Positions 27,663 to 37,124 of a stretch of DNA of 64,000 nt are shown one piece after another; the stretch's first letter is position 1; each line of letters opens with the position of its first letter. The notes below the pieces were generated by a model. It saw nothing but the letters and a program-made list of their open reading frames with translations, made no database searches and was not told where the DNA came from. Source of the stretch: Aliiglaciecola sp. 3_MG-2023 (GTDB lineage: Bacteria > Pseudomonadota > Gammaproteobacteria > Enterobacterales > Alteromonadaceae); the NCBI RefSeq assembly GCF_030548205.1, contig NZ_JAUORV010000002.1, forward strand, positions 1 to 64,000. Reading direction: 5' to 3'. The position numbers and the translations under genes are program-made.

Positions 27663-28234
27663 ATTTATTACCATGGCGAGAGGAACTGCGCAAAAGACAG
27701 AAGAAGGATTTTTTAACACTGCTGTTTGCCGTCGCCCTTTTTGTGATGATTATTGTTTACCTAATAGGCATGCTAATCGATAGCAAGATCGCTGGCCAAA
27801 ATCAGCGAAATGCATTTTTAGAAGGTCAAATAGCCGTTTTAGATGCCGAGATTGCCAAGATAAAAGATATTAAAGAGAGTAAAAAAGCCATTGAACAACG
27901 AATGGCCTTGATTGAACAATTGCAGACCAGCCGTAATGTTGCTCCAATCATATTCGATGAACTTGCACGCTTAGTTCCACCTGGTGTTTCTTTCCGCTCA
28001 TTCTCGAGACAAGGGAATATCATAGAATTATCAGGGGTCAGCGAATCTAACAACCGTTTATCTTCATTTATGCGCAAAATAGAAGACTCTAAAATATTTG
28101 GTCAAGGTGAATTATCATCTATTGTCGCCGATACCTCCGCGCCAGATGCTGTAAGTGAATTTAAGTTAACTTTTACCATAAACTCCTCAGTGGCACCGGA
28201 TTTCTCTGCAACACCAACAGAGGAACAGCAATGA
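27650..28234 (+). CDS. pilN: Type IV pilus assembly protein PilN
   Basis: This 194-residue bitopic inner-membrane protein starts SHVNLLPWREELRKRQKK, the cytoplasmic tail that PilM binds (the NLLPWR motif is diagnostic). One membrane segment (about 24-45) follows, then a periplasmic coiled coil and a ferredoxin-like domain that pairs with PilO. The gene starts inside the pilM end and overlaps pilO by 4 bases. Confidence 0.96.
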   Translation: MSHVNLLPWREELRKRQKKDFLTLLFAVALFVMIIVYLIGMLIDSKIAGQNQRNAFLEGQIAVLDAEIAKIKDIKESKKAIEQRMALIEQLQTSRNVAPIIFDELARLVPPGVSFRSFSRQGNIIELSGVSESNNRLSSFMRKIEDSKIFGQGELSSIVADTSAPDAVSEFKLTFTINSSVAPDFSATPTEEQQ

Positions 28235-28830
28235 AATTTGATGTAAACAAACTCAAAGAAATGAACGAGCTGGATTTCGAACAGGTCGCCAACTGGCCGT
28301 TCGAAGTGAAAACAGTGGTCGCGTTATTTGTCGCTATATTGGTATCAGTGGGTGGATACTATGGATTGATATCCTCTAAATTGCCCGTTTTAGAACGTGT
28401 TCAAGGCAACGAAGTGGAGTTAAAACAAACTTTTGCAGCTAAATATAGAATTGCCGTTAATTTAAAAGCTTATGAGGAACAACTCGCTCGCATAGAAGCA
28501 GATTTCTCCTCAATGTTAAAATCACTGCCAACCAGTAATGAAACGCCAGGTCTGATAGATGATATTACTTTTGTGGGTACAACCGCAGGTTTAAACTTTA
28601 AACTGATAAACTGGCAACAAGAAATTCCAAAAGAATTTTATACTGAGCTACCTATTCAAATGGAAGTCACTGGCAACTATCATGAATTTGGACAATTTGT
28701 ATCTAATATCGCTGCCTTGCCGCGCATTGTAACTTTGCATAATTTTGATATAACTCAACAAGGTTCTGAATTACGTTTACAGCTTCAAGCAAAAACATAT
28801 CGCACAGCAGTTTCGGAGCAAGGTCAATGA
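28231..28830 (+). CDS. pilO: Type IV pilus assembly protein PilO
   Basis: This 199-residue bitopic inner-membrane protein has a cytoplasmic tail, one membrane segment (about 29-50), a coiled coil and a periplasmic ferredoxin-like domain. PilO heterodimerises with PilN to connect the inner-membrane complex to PilP. The LNELDFEQVANWP-like tail and the GLISSKLPVLE exit are typical. It overlaps both neighbours by 4 bases, so translation is coupled. Confidence 0.95.
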   Translation: MKFDVNKLKEMNELDFEQVANWPFEVKTVVALFVAILVSVGGYYGLISSKLPVLERVQGNEVELKQTFAAKYRIAVNLKAYEEQLARIEADFSSMLKSLPTSNETPGLIDDITFVGTTAGLNFKLINWQQEIPKEFYTELPIQMEVTGNYHEFGQFVSNIAALPRIVTLHNFDITQQGSELRLQLQAKTYRTAVSEQGQ

Positions 28831-29363
28831 AAATAGTATTTTTTATGATGGCCGTTATTATGTTAGCGGGCTGTGAAGCGAAAACCGACGATTTAGTCAC
28901 CTACGTAGTTGAAGTTAAACAAAGTACTTCCATAAGTATTGAGCCCTATCCTGAGTTCAAAACCCAACCCGCTTTTGAATATAAAGCTGGCGGACTACGT
29001 AGCCCTTTTAAACGACCTCGAAGCACAGCGGTTCAAACGGTAGAAGTAAAACGTGAAAATTGTTTGCAACCAGACTTCAACAGAAGCAAAGGTCCATTGG
29101 AGGCGTTTGGATTAGACGCACTAACCATTTCTGGAACGTTCACCAGTCAAGGACGAAAATGGGCACTAATTACCGCCAATGATGGTTCGTTACATAAGGT
29201 CACCACAGGAGACTACATAGGTTTGTTTTTCGGAAAAATTACGTCTATCAACAATGGTGATATTTCAATTGAAGAAATGCTGCCTGATGGTGCCGGATGC
29301 TGGCAAAAAAATAAAGCAACATTAAGCATGTCTTCACAGGCAGGAGAAAATAACAATGTCTGA
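28827..29363 (+). CDS. pilP: Type IV pilus lipoprotein PilP
   Basis: This 178-residue lipoprotein has a type II signal with lipobox LAGC (lipidated Cys16). The C-terminal half is the PilP beta-sandwich (LRSPFKRP, GTFTSQGRKWALI, and a TTGDYIG turn) that binds the PilQ N0 domain, bridging the inner-membrane PilNO complex to the secretin. It overlaps pilO by 4 bases and pilQ by 8. Confidence 0.95.
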   Translation: MKIVFFMMAVIMLAGCEAKTDDLVTYVVEVKQSTSISIEPYPEFKTQPAFEYKAGGLRSPFKRPRSTAVQTVEVKRENCLQPDFNRSKGPLEAFGLDALTISGTFTSQGRKWALITANDGSLHKVTTGDYIGLFFGKITSINNGDISIEEMLPDGAGCWQKNKATLSMSSQAGENNNV

Positions 29364-31116
29364 GCGTTATATCTTTAATCACAAACTAAACAAAGCCAAT
29401 CACACTTGGATTTGGCTAGCGTTAGTGCTTGCCGGAATATCTTCTGTTTCGTTCAATTCCAAAGCCCAACAAGTTCAAGCAGAATTAGTTAATCCCGAAC
29501 AGGCAGTGGCGAGTGCTTTTCGCTCACAATTGACAGATTTGAACTTTAACCGCACTTCAACAGGAGGCAGTCGTATTTCGTTAGATTTCGATAATAGCGA
29601 CTTCCAAATGCAGCTATCGCAAAAAAACAGCAAAATAACCCTTACCTTGCCAGCTGTAAAACTCGCTGAAGATCAACTTTTCACCCTTGATGTTGCAGAC
29701 TTTGCCAGCCAAGTATCGAGTATAGAAACCTTTCAAGAAACTAAAGGTAGTAAAGTCGAGTTCAATTTAGTTAACAAATCAATTTTTAGTCATAAAAAGA
29801 ACGGTAAACAATTAGTCATCGAAATTGAGCAAGATGATACCCCCGAAGCAAATAAAGCAGTTTCAGCATATACTGGTGAGCCCATCTCGTTAGACTTTCA
29901 AGATGTTCCTGTTCGTCAAGTTCTACAGATTATTGCCCAGGTAAATGGTTTCAATTTAGTTACTACAGATACTGTTAGTGGTAACGTAACTATTAGTTTG
30001 TCTGGCGTTCCTTGGGACCAAGCCCTTGAAATGATATTAAAAATTAAGGGCTTAGATAAACGACTTGAAGGGAATATTCTGCTTATAGCGCCTTCTGAAG
30101 AATTGACTGCTCGAGAAACACAACAATTGCAGTCTAAGCAACAAGTGGCCGATTTAGCGCCCCTAAATGCAGTCAATATTCCAATTAACTACGCTAAAGC
30201 CCAAGAAATGGCAGCAATTTTAAAATCTGCCGACGCGAGTATTCTTAGTCCAAGGGGTTCAGTCACCATTGATGAGCGCACCAATACAGTGTTGTTGCGA
30301 GATACTCAGGAATCAGTAGAAGAAGCTCGCGCTCTGATAAAGGCCTTGGATATTCCCATTAAGCAAGTTTTAATTGAATCCAGAATGGTAACCGTTCGCG
30401 ACAATGTTGATGAGCAACTTGGAGTAAGATGGGGCATAAGTGACAGCACTTCCGATGGTGGCATTTCAGGATCACTGGAAGGCGCTAATGACATTGCCTC
30501 AGGGGTATTCCCAGATTTAGCAGATAGATTGAATGTTAATCTTCCAGTAACGAACCCAGCGGGAAGTATCGGTATTCAAATCGCGAGATTGGTAGATGGC
30601 ACTATTATCGATTTAGAACTCAGCGCACTTGAAACAGAAAACAAAGGTGAAATCATCGCGAGCCCGCGCATCACAGTAGCCAACCAACAAGAAGCCTACA
30701 TCGAGCAAGGGACGGAAATTCCGTATGTACAAGCTACCTCTAGTGGTGCGACGTCCGTAGAGTTTAAGAAAGCGGTATTGAGTTTAAAAGTGACTCCCCA
30801 TATTACCCCTGACAATCGGGTTATATTAGATCTTGTTGTGACCCAAGACACTCGCGGTGAAACTGTGTCCACCTCGACAGGTCCTGCAGTCGCTATCGAT
30901 ACACAGGAAATCAGCACACAAGTATTAGTGGAAAATGGCGAAACCATTGTACTAGGCGGGATATTCCAACAAACATCCACTGATGATGTGTCTAAAATTC
31001 CTCTTTTAGGCGACTTGCCGGTCGTGGGTACGCTTTTTAGAAACACTCAAAAGGTAAATGAAAAACGTGAACTGCTGATTTTTGTTACCCCTAAAATACT
31101 AGTGGATACACTCTAA
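29356..31116 (+). CDS. pilQ: Type IV pilus secretin PilQ
   Basis: PilQ forms the outer-membrane ring through which the pilus leaves the cell. The 586-residue protein has a signal peptide (about 1-38), one AMIN domain (about 45-150), an N0 secretin/TonB short domain (about 170-240, ISLDFQDVPVRQVL), an N1 domain (about 270-335) and the secretin barrel (about 395-580) with VENGETIVLGGIFQ and PLLGDLPVVGTLFR. It is shorter than Pseudomonas PilQ (about 714), mainly in the AMIN region. It ends the pil operon and a terminator follows. Confidence 0.96.
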   Translation: MSERYIFNHKLNKANHTWIWLALVLAGISSVSFNSKAQQVQAELVNPEQAVASAFRSQLTDLNFNRTSTGGSRISLDFDNSDFQMQLSQKNSKITLTLPAVKLAEDQLFTLDVADFASQVSSIETFQETKGSKVEFNLVNKSIFSHKKNGKQLVIEIEQDDTPEANKAVSAYTGEPISLDFQDVPVRQVLQIIAQVNGFNLVTTDTVSGNVTISLSGVPWDQALEMILKIKGLDKRLEGNILLIAPSEELTARETQQLQSKQQVADLAPLNAVNIPINYAKAQEMAAILKSADASILSPRGSVTIDERTNTVLLRDTQESVEEARALIKALDIPIKQVLIESRMVTVRDNVDEQLGVRWGISDSTSDGGISGSLEGANDIASGVFPDLADRLNVNLPVTNPAGSIGIQIARLVDGTIIDLELSALETENKGEIIASPRITVANQQEAYIEQGTEIPYVQATSSGATSVEFKKAVLSLKVTPHITPDNRVILDLVVTQDTRGETVSTSTGPAVAIDTQEISTQVLVENGETIVLGGIFQQTSTDDVSKIPLLGDLPVVGTLFRNTQKVNEKRELLIFVTPKILVDTL

Positions 31117-31148
31117 TAACCTAGACGCATTTTTGAATAACCACTCCG

Positions 31149-31172
31149 GGGCAATTTTATTGCCCTTTTTTT
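31149..31172 (+). terminator. Intrinsic terminator after pilQ
   Basis: GGGCAA (31149-31154) pairs with TTGCCC (31160-31165) around a 5-base loop, followed by seven Ts. It ends the pilMNOPQ transcript 33 bases past the stop. Confidence 0.85.
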
Positions 31173-31618
31173 ATGAAATAGAACCATTGTTTATACAAGG
31201 TTTTAAACATTCTTGATCTGCTGTGTCATTTAGCTACAATGTAACTCTTCGCAATTGTGTCCATAACAATTAAGTAACTCAACAATTTTATGGTACATTT
31301 GCTAGCGCTTTTGTTGAGACGAATACTCCTTTTAATGTAACTAAACACATCGTTAATGGGGTACCAAAAACATATCTTTACACCTCTATATTTGATGATG
31401 GTGCAAATTAAAAGCAACAAAACTTGCAAATTTCAGCATATAACTGAGATAATCGCGCTCTCGAAATTTTGACGAGGTCATGTTCAGACCAATTACCTAG
31501 ACGAATCGAGTCGACTAGATTTAACTATCTAGCTGATTTAATGGGACTTTTACGTAGTTGGAATAATTCAAATTGGGCTGCAAATCCCCAGTTAACTAAA
31601 GTTGTGATAAAAGCAAAA
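31173..31618 (+). other. Gene-less stretch: aroK promoter and leader
   Basis: The 446 bases between the pilQ terminator and the aroK ATG hold no convincing gene. TTGCAA (31424-31429) and GATAAT (31448-31453), 18 bases apart, are a good sigma-70 promoter, which would give a leader of about 160 bases. The aroK frame stays open back to a TTG at 31469, but that extension does not resemble AroK. A very short MFRPIT ORF inside the leader has its Shine-Dalgarno too close to count. Confidence 0.5.
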
Positions 31619-32134
31619 ATGGCAGAAAAGCGTAATATTTTTCTTGTTGGTCCTATGGGGGCTGGCAAAAGCACGATAGGAAGGCATCTTGCCGACGAAC
31701 TTCATCTAGAGTTTTTTGATTCCGATCAGGAAATCGAGCGTCGTACTGGCGCGGATATCGCGTGGATATTTGATTTAGAAGGTGAAGATGGTTTTAGGCT
31801 TAGAGAAGAAACCGTAATTAACGACCTAACTGATAAACAAGGTATCGTTTTAGCAACCGGTGGCGGCTCTATTGTCAGTAAGAATGTTCGTAATCGTTTG
31901 TCCGCTCGAGGCATTGTGGTTTATTTGCAAACTACCATAGACAAGCAAGTGGCTCGTACTCAACGAGACAAACGTCGTCCTTTATTGCAAAAAGATGATC
32001 CGGAAATGGTTCTGCGTGAACTTGCAGACTCTCGTAACCCTCTTTATGAGGAAGTAGCTGACTATATCGTAGATACTGACGATCAGAGCGCACGGGCTGT
32101 TGCAAGTCAAATCATAAACAAAATCGGACTTTAA
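31619..32134 (+). CDS. aroK: Shikimate kinase
   Basis: AroK phosphorylates shikimate with ATP in the chorismate pathway. The 171-residue protein starts [20 protein letters not shown], nearly identical to E. coli AroK (173), which fixes the start although the ribosome site is weak. The Walker A loop is GPMGAGKST (11-19). [11 protein letters not shown] (shikimate-binding Asp) and TGGGS follow. It forms a tight unit with aroB, with 31 bases between. Confidence 0.97.
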   Translation: MAEKRNIFLVGPMGAGKSTIGRHLADELHLEFFDSDQEIERRTGADIAWIFDLEGEDGFRLREETVINDLTDKQGIVLATGGGSIVSKNVRNRLSARGIVVYLQTTIDKQVARTQRDKRRPLLQKDDPEMVLRELADSRNPLYEEVADYIVDTDDQSARAVASQIINKIGL

Positions 32135-32165
32135 CCAGGTCGTTCCGCACAAGAGGTACACGCTC

Positions 32166-33236
32166 ATGTCAACAATTAGAGTAGAGTTGGGTGAGCGTAG
32201 TTACCCAATCAATATAGATTCAGATTTACTCACTTCCAAAAGTTCGTTCGAAGAACATGTTAAAAGCAATAAAGTGATAGTCGTTACCAACGACGTCGTA
32301 AAGCCCCTTTACCTGAAATCACTATTAGGTGCGTTGGAAGGATTGGATGTGAGCGTTGTGTGCTTACCTGATGGCGAACAACATAAAAACCTAACCCAAT
32401 TTGATGCAGTGACGACACAACTGCTAGAACAACATGCTGCACGAGATACCACACTAGTAGCCCTAGGCGGAGGTGTCATTGGTGATTTAACCGGCTTTGT
32501 TGCTGCGTGTTTCCAAAGGGGTATCCCTTTTATTCAAGTTCCGACCACCTTGCTTTCTCAAGTTGATTCATCAGTAGGCGGTAAAACAGCCGTTAACCAT
32601 CCTCTTGGAAAAAATATGATCGGCGCTTTTTATCAGCCTCAATGCGTTGTAATTGATATTGATACCTTAAAAACCTTACCAGCCCGAGAATTTGCTGCAG
32701 GTATGGCTGAAGTGATCAAATACGGTATCATTTATGATGCTGAGTTTTTCCAATGGTTAGAAGAAAACGCTCAAGGGTTGAAAGACCTTTCCCCAGAACA
32801 TTTGAAATTTGTCGTCAAACGCTGTTGCGAAATCAAAGCTGAAATTGTATCTAAGGATGAAAAAGAGCACGGAATTAGAGCCCTACTAAACCTTGGACAC
32901 ACCTTTGGTCACGCTATAGAAGCCGAACAAGGTTATGGCAATTGGTTACATGGTGAAGCTGTTGGCTGTGGCATGGTATTAGCCGCCAAAGCGGCCTTTA
33001 AGAAAAATTGGATTTCAAAATCTGATTTGGATCGCATGATAGCCCTTATAAAGCTATTCGAATTACCTGTGGAAGCGCCTGAACACATGAATTACGATAT
33101 TTTCATGCAGCATATGCAACATGACAAGAAAGTGTTATCTGGCGCCATTAGGTTCATTATTCCGACTGCCATTGGTGAAGCTGTTGTGACTAAAGAGGTA
33201 GAACAGGATATATTGCAAGATATATTGAATCGCTAA
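32166..33236 (+). CDS. aroB: 3-dehydroquinate synthase
   Basis: AroB makes 3-dehydroquinate from DAHP, step two of the shikimate pathway, with NAD and a divalent metal. The 356-residue protein shows the NAD-binding [15 protein letters not shown], the [21 protein letters not shown] substrate block and the metal ligands in [12 protein letters not shown] and LHGEAV. It lies between aroK and damX, the conserved gammaproteobacterial order. Confidence 0.97.
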   Translation: MSTIRVELGERSYPINIDSDLLTSKSSFEEHVKSNKVIVVTNDVVKPLYLKSLLGALEGLDVSVVCLPDGEQHKNLTQFDAVTTQLLEQHAARDTTLVALGGGVIGDLTGFVAACFQRGIPFIQVPTTLLSQVDSSVGGKTAVNHPLGKNMIGAFYQPQCVVIDIDTLKTLPAREFAAGMAEVIKYGIIYDAEFFQWLEENAQGLKDLSPEHLKFVVKRCCEIKAEIVSKDEKEHGIRALLNLGHTFGHAIEAEQGYGNWLHGEAVGCGMVLAAKAAFKKNWISKSDLDRMIALIKLFELPVEAPEHMNYDIFMQHMQHDKKVLSGAIRFIIPTAIGEAVVTKEVEQDILQDILNR

Positions 33237-33247
33237 GAGAATGGATT

Positions 33248-34603
33248 GTGGCCATAAACGAGTTGCATAGCCGACTGGAATATTTAGTTTCATACTCGTC
33301 TCAGCTCATATTTATAAGCTGTGAAAGTTTGTCGCAACAACAATCCTCATTGCAGCAGTTTATAGCCAAGCAGCATGAAAATACCGAAGTGGCGTTTATC
33401 AATGGCCAAAGTACCCTTCGAGATTCGGATTACAGAAACGAAATATATCGCCAGTTAGTGAGTCACCCGCTATCTCCTAATGTTCCCCTGGACAAACAAC
33501 TTATCCAACAGCTTGCTAAAGAAACTGGACCGATTCTATTGTGTATTTGTGCTGCCCAGCATATTTCAAAAAATTTACTCAATGAGCTCTGGAGCTTAGT
33601 ATTAAAAAACAAAGATTTAGAAAAGGGCCATCACCTCAATGTACTCTTGTTCGGAAGCCCAGAATGGACCGAATCGGCTAAATCAAACTTAGCGAAAGAT
33701 AATCAACACTTGCCCATTTTACTAAGCTCGGAAGTTATCAGCAAAAATCAATTTACCCAAAGCTACAGTGAAAGTATCAATCAAAAACGCGCAGAAATAG
33801 CCCAACGGTTTAAAAACAATGGTGACGGAGAAACTGACTCAACAATAAATAAACCGCTGTTCAAAATTTTAGCTGGAATCGCATTTTTAGGCATTTTTTC
33901 TATGCTGGTATTCTGGCAGTATCCTGATGAGATAAAACAATTTGTCAATGCTGATTACACCAATATGGATGAGACTGGCGGGGAAATTGAAGAACTAGAA
34001 AAAGCAGCTCTGACTGAGTCCACGAAAGTTTCTCCAATACAAGAAGAAGACTTAGCAGAACAGAATAATCTGACTGAAGAACACCTGGAAAAAGCAAACC
34101 AATTAATAGAATCCACAGCAACGGAAGAAGAAGCCAATATTTTGTCTGCAGACGAATCACAAGAACTGGTAACCACTTGGCAACAGGAAATTGAAAAACA
34201 AGAATTGCAAACCCAGAAAGAACTTCAGGAAAAGCCGCTAGATAAACCTAATCAACCAGACTCAGTATCCGTTAACGAAGACCTTAATTCTGATGATAAA
34301 CAGGTTGATCACCCAATAGCAGAGTTAAATGACCAGCTATTTGTTTTACAATTGGCGTCAATGAGTGACTTAGATGTGGCAACTCGATTTGTGCAAGAGC
34401 ATGATTTACAAGATACAAGTTGGCTATACACGACTCAACGCTTCGGGGGTGATTGGCATGTGGTAATTTTCAAAAAAACCTTTGCCAATGTACAACAAGC
34501 GCGGCAGTATACGGCTTCCTTACCCGATAGCATTGATAAAACAGTTCCATTTGCTAAATCAGTTAAACAAATTAAGGTAGAATTGGCAGTACCTCAGCAA
34601 TAA
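33248..34603 (+). CDS. damX: Cell-division SPOR protein DamX
   Basis: DamX is a bitopic protein of the division septum. The 451-residue protein has a cytoplasmic N-terminal part (1-200), one membrane segment (about 206-224, FKILAGIAFLGIFSMLVFW), a long Glu/Gln-rich acidic linker (about 225-355) and a C-terminal SPOR domain (about 362-440, LFVLQLASMSDL) that binds denuded septal glycan. The start is GTG, 11 bases after aroB. Identification relies on position and domain plan, since the linker is poorly conserved. Confidence 0.9.
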   Translation: MAINELHSRLEYLVSYSSQLIFISCESLSQQQSSLQQFIAKQHENTEVAFINGQSTLRDSDYRNEIYRQLVSHPLSPNVPLDKQLIQQLAKETGPILLCICAAQHISKNLLNELWSLVLKNKDLEKGHHLNVLLFGSPEWTESAKSNLAKDNQHLPILLSSEVISKNQFTQSYSESINQKRAEIAQRFKNNGDGETDSTINKPLFKILAGIAFLGIFSMLVFWQYPDEIKQFVNADYTNMDETGGEIEELEKAALTESTKVSPIQEEDLAEQNNLTEEHLEKANQLIESTATEEEANILSADESQELVTTWQQEIEKQELQTQKELQEKPLDKPNQPDSVSVNEDLNSDDKQVDHPIAELNDQLFVLQLASMSDLDVATRFVQEHDLQDTSWLYTTQRFGGDWHVVIFKKTFANVQQARQYTASLPDSIDKTVPFAKSVKQIKVELAVPQQ

Positions 34604-34632
34604 CCTCGTTGTAGTTACACCAAAAAGCGGAC

Positions 34633-35451
34633 ATGAATAAAAACAAAAATCGGGCATTTCTGAAATGGGCAGGTGGAAAATATGGGCTGATCGATGAAAT
34701 TCGCCAACGCTTGCCTCAAGGTAACAAATTAATCGAACCTTTTGTCGGTGCCGGATCGGTTTTTTTAAACACCGAATACCCCCAATATATTTTGAATGAT
34801 ATTAATCCAGACCTCATTAATCTTTACTCGGTTGTCAAAACCCAGGCTGATTATTTCATTCAAGAAGCAGAAAAGCTTTTTAGTCCATTGAATAATCAGG
34901 AACAAAGGTTTTACGAACTGCGTAAAGAGTTTAACCAGTCCGATGATCTGTTTTTTAAATCAATTTTATTCTTGTATTTGAATAGACATGGTTATAACGG
35001 GCTCTGTCGATATAATCTGTCAGGTGGATTTAATGTGCCATTTGGTCGATACAAAGCACCCTACTTCCCCAAAAAAGAGCTATTCTATTTTGCTGAAAAA
35101 TCTCAAAAAGCAATCTTCACCTGTGAACCCTTTCAGCAGAGTTTTGCCCGTGCTAGAGCGGGAAATGTTATCTATAGTGATCCCCCCTACGCACCGATTA
35201 GTTTAACCGCTAACTTCACTCAATATTCCAAAAATGGATTCTCATTAGATGAACAGCTGATGTTGGCTAAATTAGCAAAACATAATGCCTCGAAGAAGTC
35301 CGTTAGTGTTTTGATTAGTAACCACGATACTCCCTTTACCCGTGATATATATTCACAAGCCGATATCACCAGCTTAATGGTAAGCCGCACTATCAGTCAA
35401 AAAGGCGATAAACGTGTAAAGGTGGGCGAATTGTTAGCCCTGTACGCATAA
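34633..35451 (+). CDS. dam: DNA adenine methylase (Dam)
   Basis: Dam methylates the adenine of GATC and serves mismatch repair, replication timing and gene control. The 272-residue protein has the class alpha order: FLKWAGGKYGLI (SAM motif I), IEPFVGAGSVFLN, and the catalytic DPPY starting at Asp183 (E. coli Asp181). RHGYNGLCRYN is the DNA-contact block. It follows damX with 29 bases between. Confidence 0.97.
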   Translation: MNKNKNRAFLKWAGGKYGLIDEIRQRLPQGNKLIEPFVGAGSVFLNTEYPQYILNDINPDLINLYSVVKTQADYFIQEAEKLFSPLNNQEQRFYELRKEFNQSDDLFFKSILFLYLNRHGYNGLCRYNLSGGFNVPFGRYKAPYFPKKELFYFAEKSQKAIFTCEPFQQSFARARAGNVIYSDPPYAPISLTANFTQYSKNGFSLDEQLMLAKLAKHNASKKSVSVLISNHDTPFTRDIYSQADITSLMVSRTISQKGDKRVKVGELLALYA

Positions 35452-35480
35452 GTTCAAGTAGCTAGCGCTAGATTGCAAAA

Positions 35481-35681
35481 CTAACTTAATGCAATGTTCA
35501 CCACAGCGACCAAACCAAGTATTAAGGCGATAACAAAGACAATACCAACCAATAGAAACGGCACAAATGACTTCTGTTGAAAATCATGCTCATAATTTTG
35601 GTGAGATTGCACTCCAAATACGCTTGCTGCGACGCTTTTAAACACGCCCCACAAACTATTATTTGATTTGGATTCTGACAA
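35481..35681 (-). CDS. DUF2970 family small membrane protein
   Basis: This 66-residue protein has a VAASVFGVQSHQNYEHDF motif followed by one membrane segment (about 43-64), the DUF2970 plan. The function is unknown. Its start is a TTG directly after the stop codon of the upstream gene, with no other in-frame start, so it is probably translated by termination-reinitiation. It converges on dam. Confidence 0.8.
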   Translation of the reverse strand: MSESKSNNSLWGVFKSVAASVFGVQSHQNYEHDFQQKSFVPFLLVGIVFVIALILGLVAVVNIALS

Positions 35682-35984
35682 CTACTGAGCGTCCGAAGAT
35701 ACAGGAGAGTTAGTATCTGCCGCCCGAAACAGCAGCTCTAACAAATCTAGATAGTGAAACTTGTAGCCAGAACGTCCAGAAAACCAATTCTTCCAGCTAA
35801 CATTATTGTGATTGACTGAAGCACATCGATTAATCGGATGTGTAATGGGTAAGTTTGGATTAAATTCAAGGGTATCAATGTTTTGACAGAAGTCATCAGC
35901 ACCAGAAAGTTGTGTTTGCAGGACAAAAACCATGCTGAACATAACTGCACCAAGTGAAGAAAATACTTTCAACTTTCTGTTCAT
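35682..35984 (-). CDS. Small exported hypothetical protein
   Basis: This 100-residue protein has an N-terminal signal-type hydrophobic stretch (about 7-27) and then a polar mature part with two Cys (DFCQN, NRCAS) that could form a disulfide, plus aromatic-rich NNVSWKNWFSG. I do not recognise a family. Its stop abuts the TTG of the DUF2970 gene, so the two form one unit. A ribosome site (AGGTGG) precedes the ATG. Confidence 0.65.
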   Translation of the reverse strand: MNRKLKVFSSLGAVMFSMVFVLQTQLSGADDFCQNIDTLEFNPNLPITHPINRCASVNHNNVSWKNWFSGRSGYKFHYLDLLELLFRAADTNSPVSSDAQ

Positions 35985-36143
35985 TTGACCACCTCAGAAT
36001 AAATCCATTGGGGCTATTATACGTGTGTTGATAAAATGAACAACTATCTTTTATCTTATTAGCCTGTCATTTGTCGTAGTTGGGATGGGTTTATGCGATC
36101 AAATAGGCGATCAAACACCACTATATTTCTGCTTAACAAGCAA

Positions 36144-36169
36144 AAAAGCCAACTTTTCAGTTGGCTTTT
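36144..36169 (-). terminator. Intrinsic terminator after the torF-type gene
   Basis: AAAAGCCAAC (36144-36153) pairs with GTTGGCTTTT (36160-36169) around a 6-base loop. On the minus strand the stem ends in a T-run. It lies 25 bases past the stop of the porin-like gene. Confidence 0.85.
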
Positions 36170-36193
36170 CAGGCGTTTCAAATAACTATTTAC

Positions 36194-36874
36194 TTAGAAC
36201 GATGTACCCCAGCTAACAACGAATTTAGTATCGTCATCACCTGATTCATCATCTGCTTTAGAAAGGCTCAAAGTAAAATCACCTTTCGATAAATCTATTT
36301 GAAAATGACCAAAGTCAACGTCGCCGTATAATTCATCATCGCTATCGAAATCGTAGTAGCCATAGGTTAGACCAAGGCCAAATTCATTTGGAAGGTCAAC
36401 ACCATAGCCGACACTATAATACAGATCACCAGTACCATAAGGTGCATCATCGTCATATTGACTGTTTACCGTATAAGCAACACCAAATGAAAATGCTTTA
36501 TATGAACCATTGAAATAGACTTCACCAAAATCTGAATCTTCAAAGCCTGTTGCTGGATACATGTAATAAATATAACCAACATCGTACCCAAAGTCCCCTG
36601 ATTCACCGCCATAACCTAGATAGAAGTCGTTTTCAGTACCGTCACCGTTACCCCAGTCAATTGAGCCAACCCAAGTTCCCGCGTAAAAGCCGCTTTCGTT
36701 CGAATAATCGATGCCACCAGAGACTGATACATCATTAGAACTTTGGCTCATACCACGCCAAATATAGTTGCTTGTTGCACCAAAATTAGCTGATACTTCA
36801 GCTTGAACTAAGGAACTAAAACTGGTTGCAGAAAGTACAGCTACAGCCAATGCTGCCAATTTCAAGGTTTTCAT
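36194..36874 (-). CDS. TorF-family (Gcw_chp/TIGR02001) putative porin
   Basis: This 226-residue outer-membrane protein has a signal peptide (1-25, SLVQAEV). The mature part alternates polar and aromatic residues, with Gly/Asp/Tyr-rich turns and a terminal Phe (SWGTSF), as in small beta-barrels. NFGATSNYIWRGMSQS is the family's opening. TorF-type proteins are putative porins, often found beside glnK/amtB-type nitrogen genes; the solute is unknown. The protein is strongly acidic. The upstream region carries a sigma-54-type promoter and an NtrC dyad, which suggests expression under nitrogen limitation. Confidence 0.85.
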   Translation of the reverse strand: MKTLKLAALAVAVLSATSFSSLVQAEVSANFGATSNYIWRGMSQSSNDVSVSGGIDYSNESGFYAGTWVGSIDWGNGDGTENDFYLGYGGESGDFGYDVGYIYYMYPATGFEDSDFGEVYFNGSYKAFSFGVAYTVNSQYDDDAPYGTGDLYYSVGYGVDLPNEFGLGLTYGYYDFDSDDELYGDVDFGHFQIDLSKGDFTLSLSKADDESGDDDTKFVVSWGTSF

Positions 36875-36966
36875 ATGTGTTCTCCGAAATTTATATTATT
36901 TTCAATGTTTTAAGTTTTATTTTTATTATTATTATTATTTTTTTGTTTTGTTGCTGGCACAGATAA

Positions 36967-36982
36967 CGCAATTCTAATGCCG
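36967..36982 (-). promoter_or_regulatory. Sigma-54-type promoter of the torF-type gene
   Basis: On the minus strand CGGCAT-N5-TTGCG matches the RpoN consensus TGGCAC-N5-TTGCW, with the invariant GG and GC separated by 10 bases. Transcription would start near 36956, about 80 bases before the gene. The leader then contains an A/T tract with ATT repeats (about 36923-36943). Confidence 0.6.
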
Positions 36983-37090
36983 CTTATTTACATAATCACA
37001 ACAATAACGTAACCCTTTGTTTCTTATAAATAAATCTTAGTATTGAATAAACAATGCTTATACTAAAATCCTCTATTCAGGGCTTTTGAA

Positions 37091-37124
37091 GCACCGTTTT
37101 GGTTCTAAAGCACCAATATGGTGC
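37091..37124. promoter_or_regulatory. NtrC-type enhancer sites
   Basis: GCACCA-ATA-TGGTGC (37110-37124) is a perfect dyad matching the NtrC consensus TGCACCA-N3-TGGTGCA except for the outermost base on each side. A weaker site (GCACCG-TTT-TGGTTC, 37091-37105) is beside it. Both lie roughly 110-155 bases upstream of the sigma-54-type promoter, a normal enhancer distance. No T-run follows, so a terminator is unlikely. Confidence 0.65.

Noticed and set aside
31469-31618. Longer N-terminus for aroK from a TTG
   Set aside because: It is unlike any AroK and starts only a few bases after the predicted promoter; the [11 protein letters not shown] start matches the family.
36955-36970. A plus-strand sigma-54-like site, TGGCAC-N5-ACGCA, facing rpe
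   Set aside because: The -24 element and GG-N10-GC spacing are right, but the -12 element has two mismatches (AC for TT), rpe is a housekeeping gene over 230 bases away, and the NtrC sites are downstream in that direction. The minus-strand site toward the porin gene fits better.
37110-37124. GCACCA/TGGTGC hairpin as a transcription terminator
   Set aside because: No T-run on either strand and no gene ends nearby; the match to the NtrC consensus explains it better.
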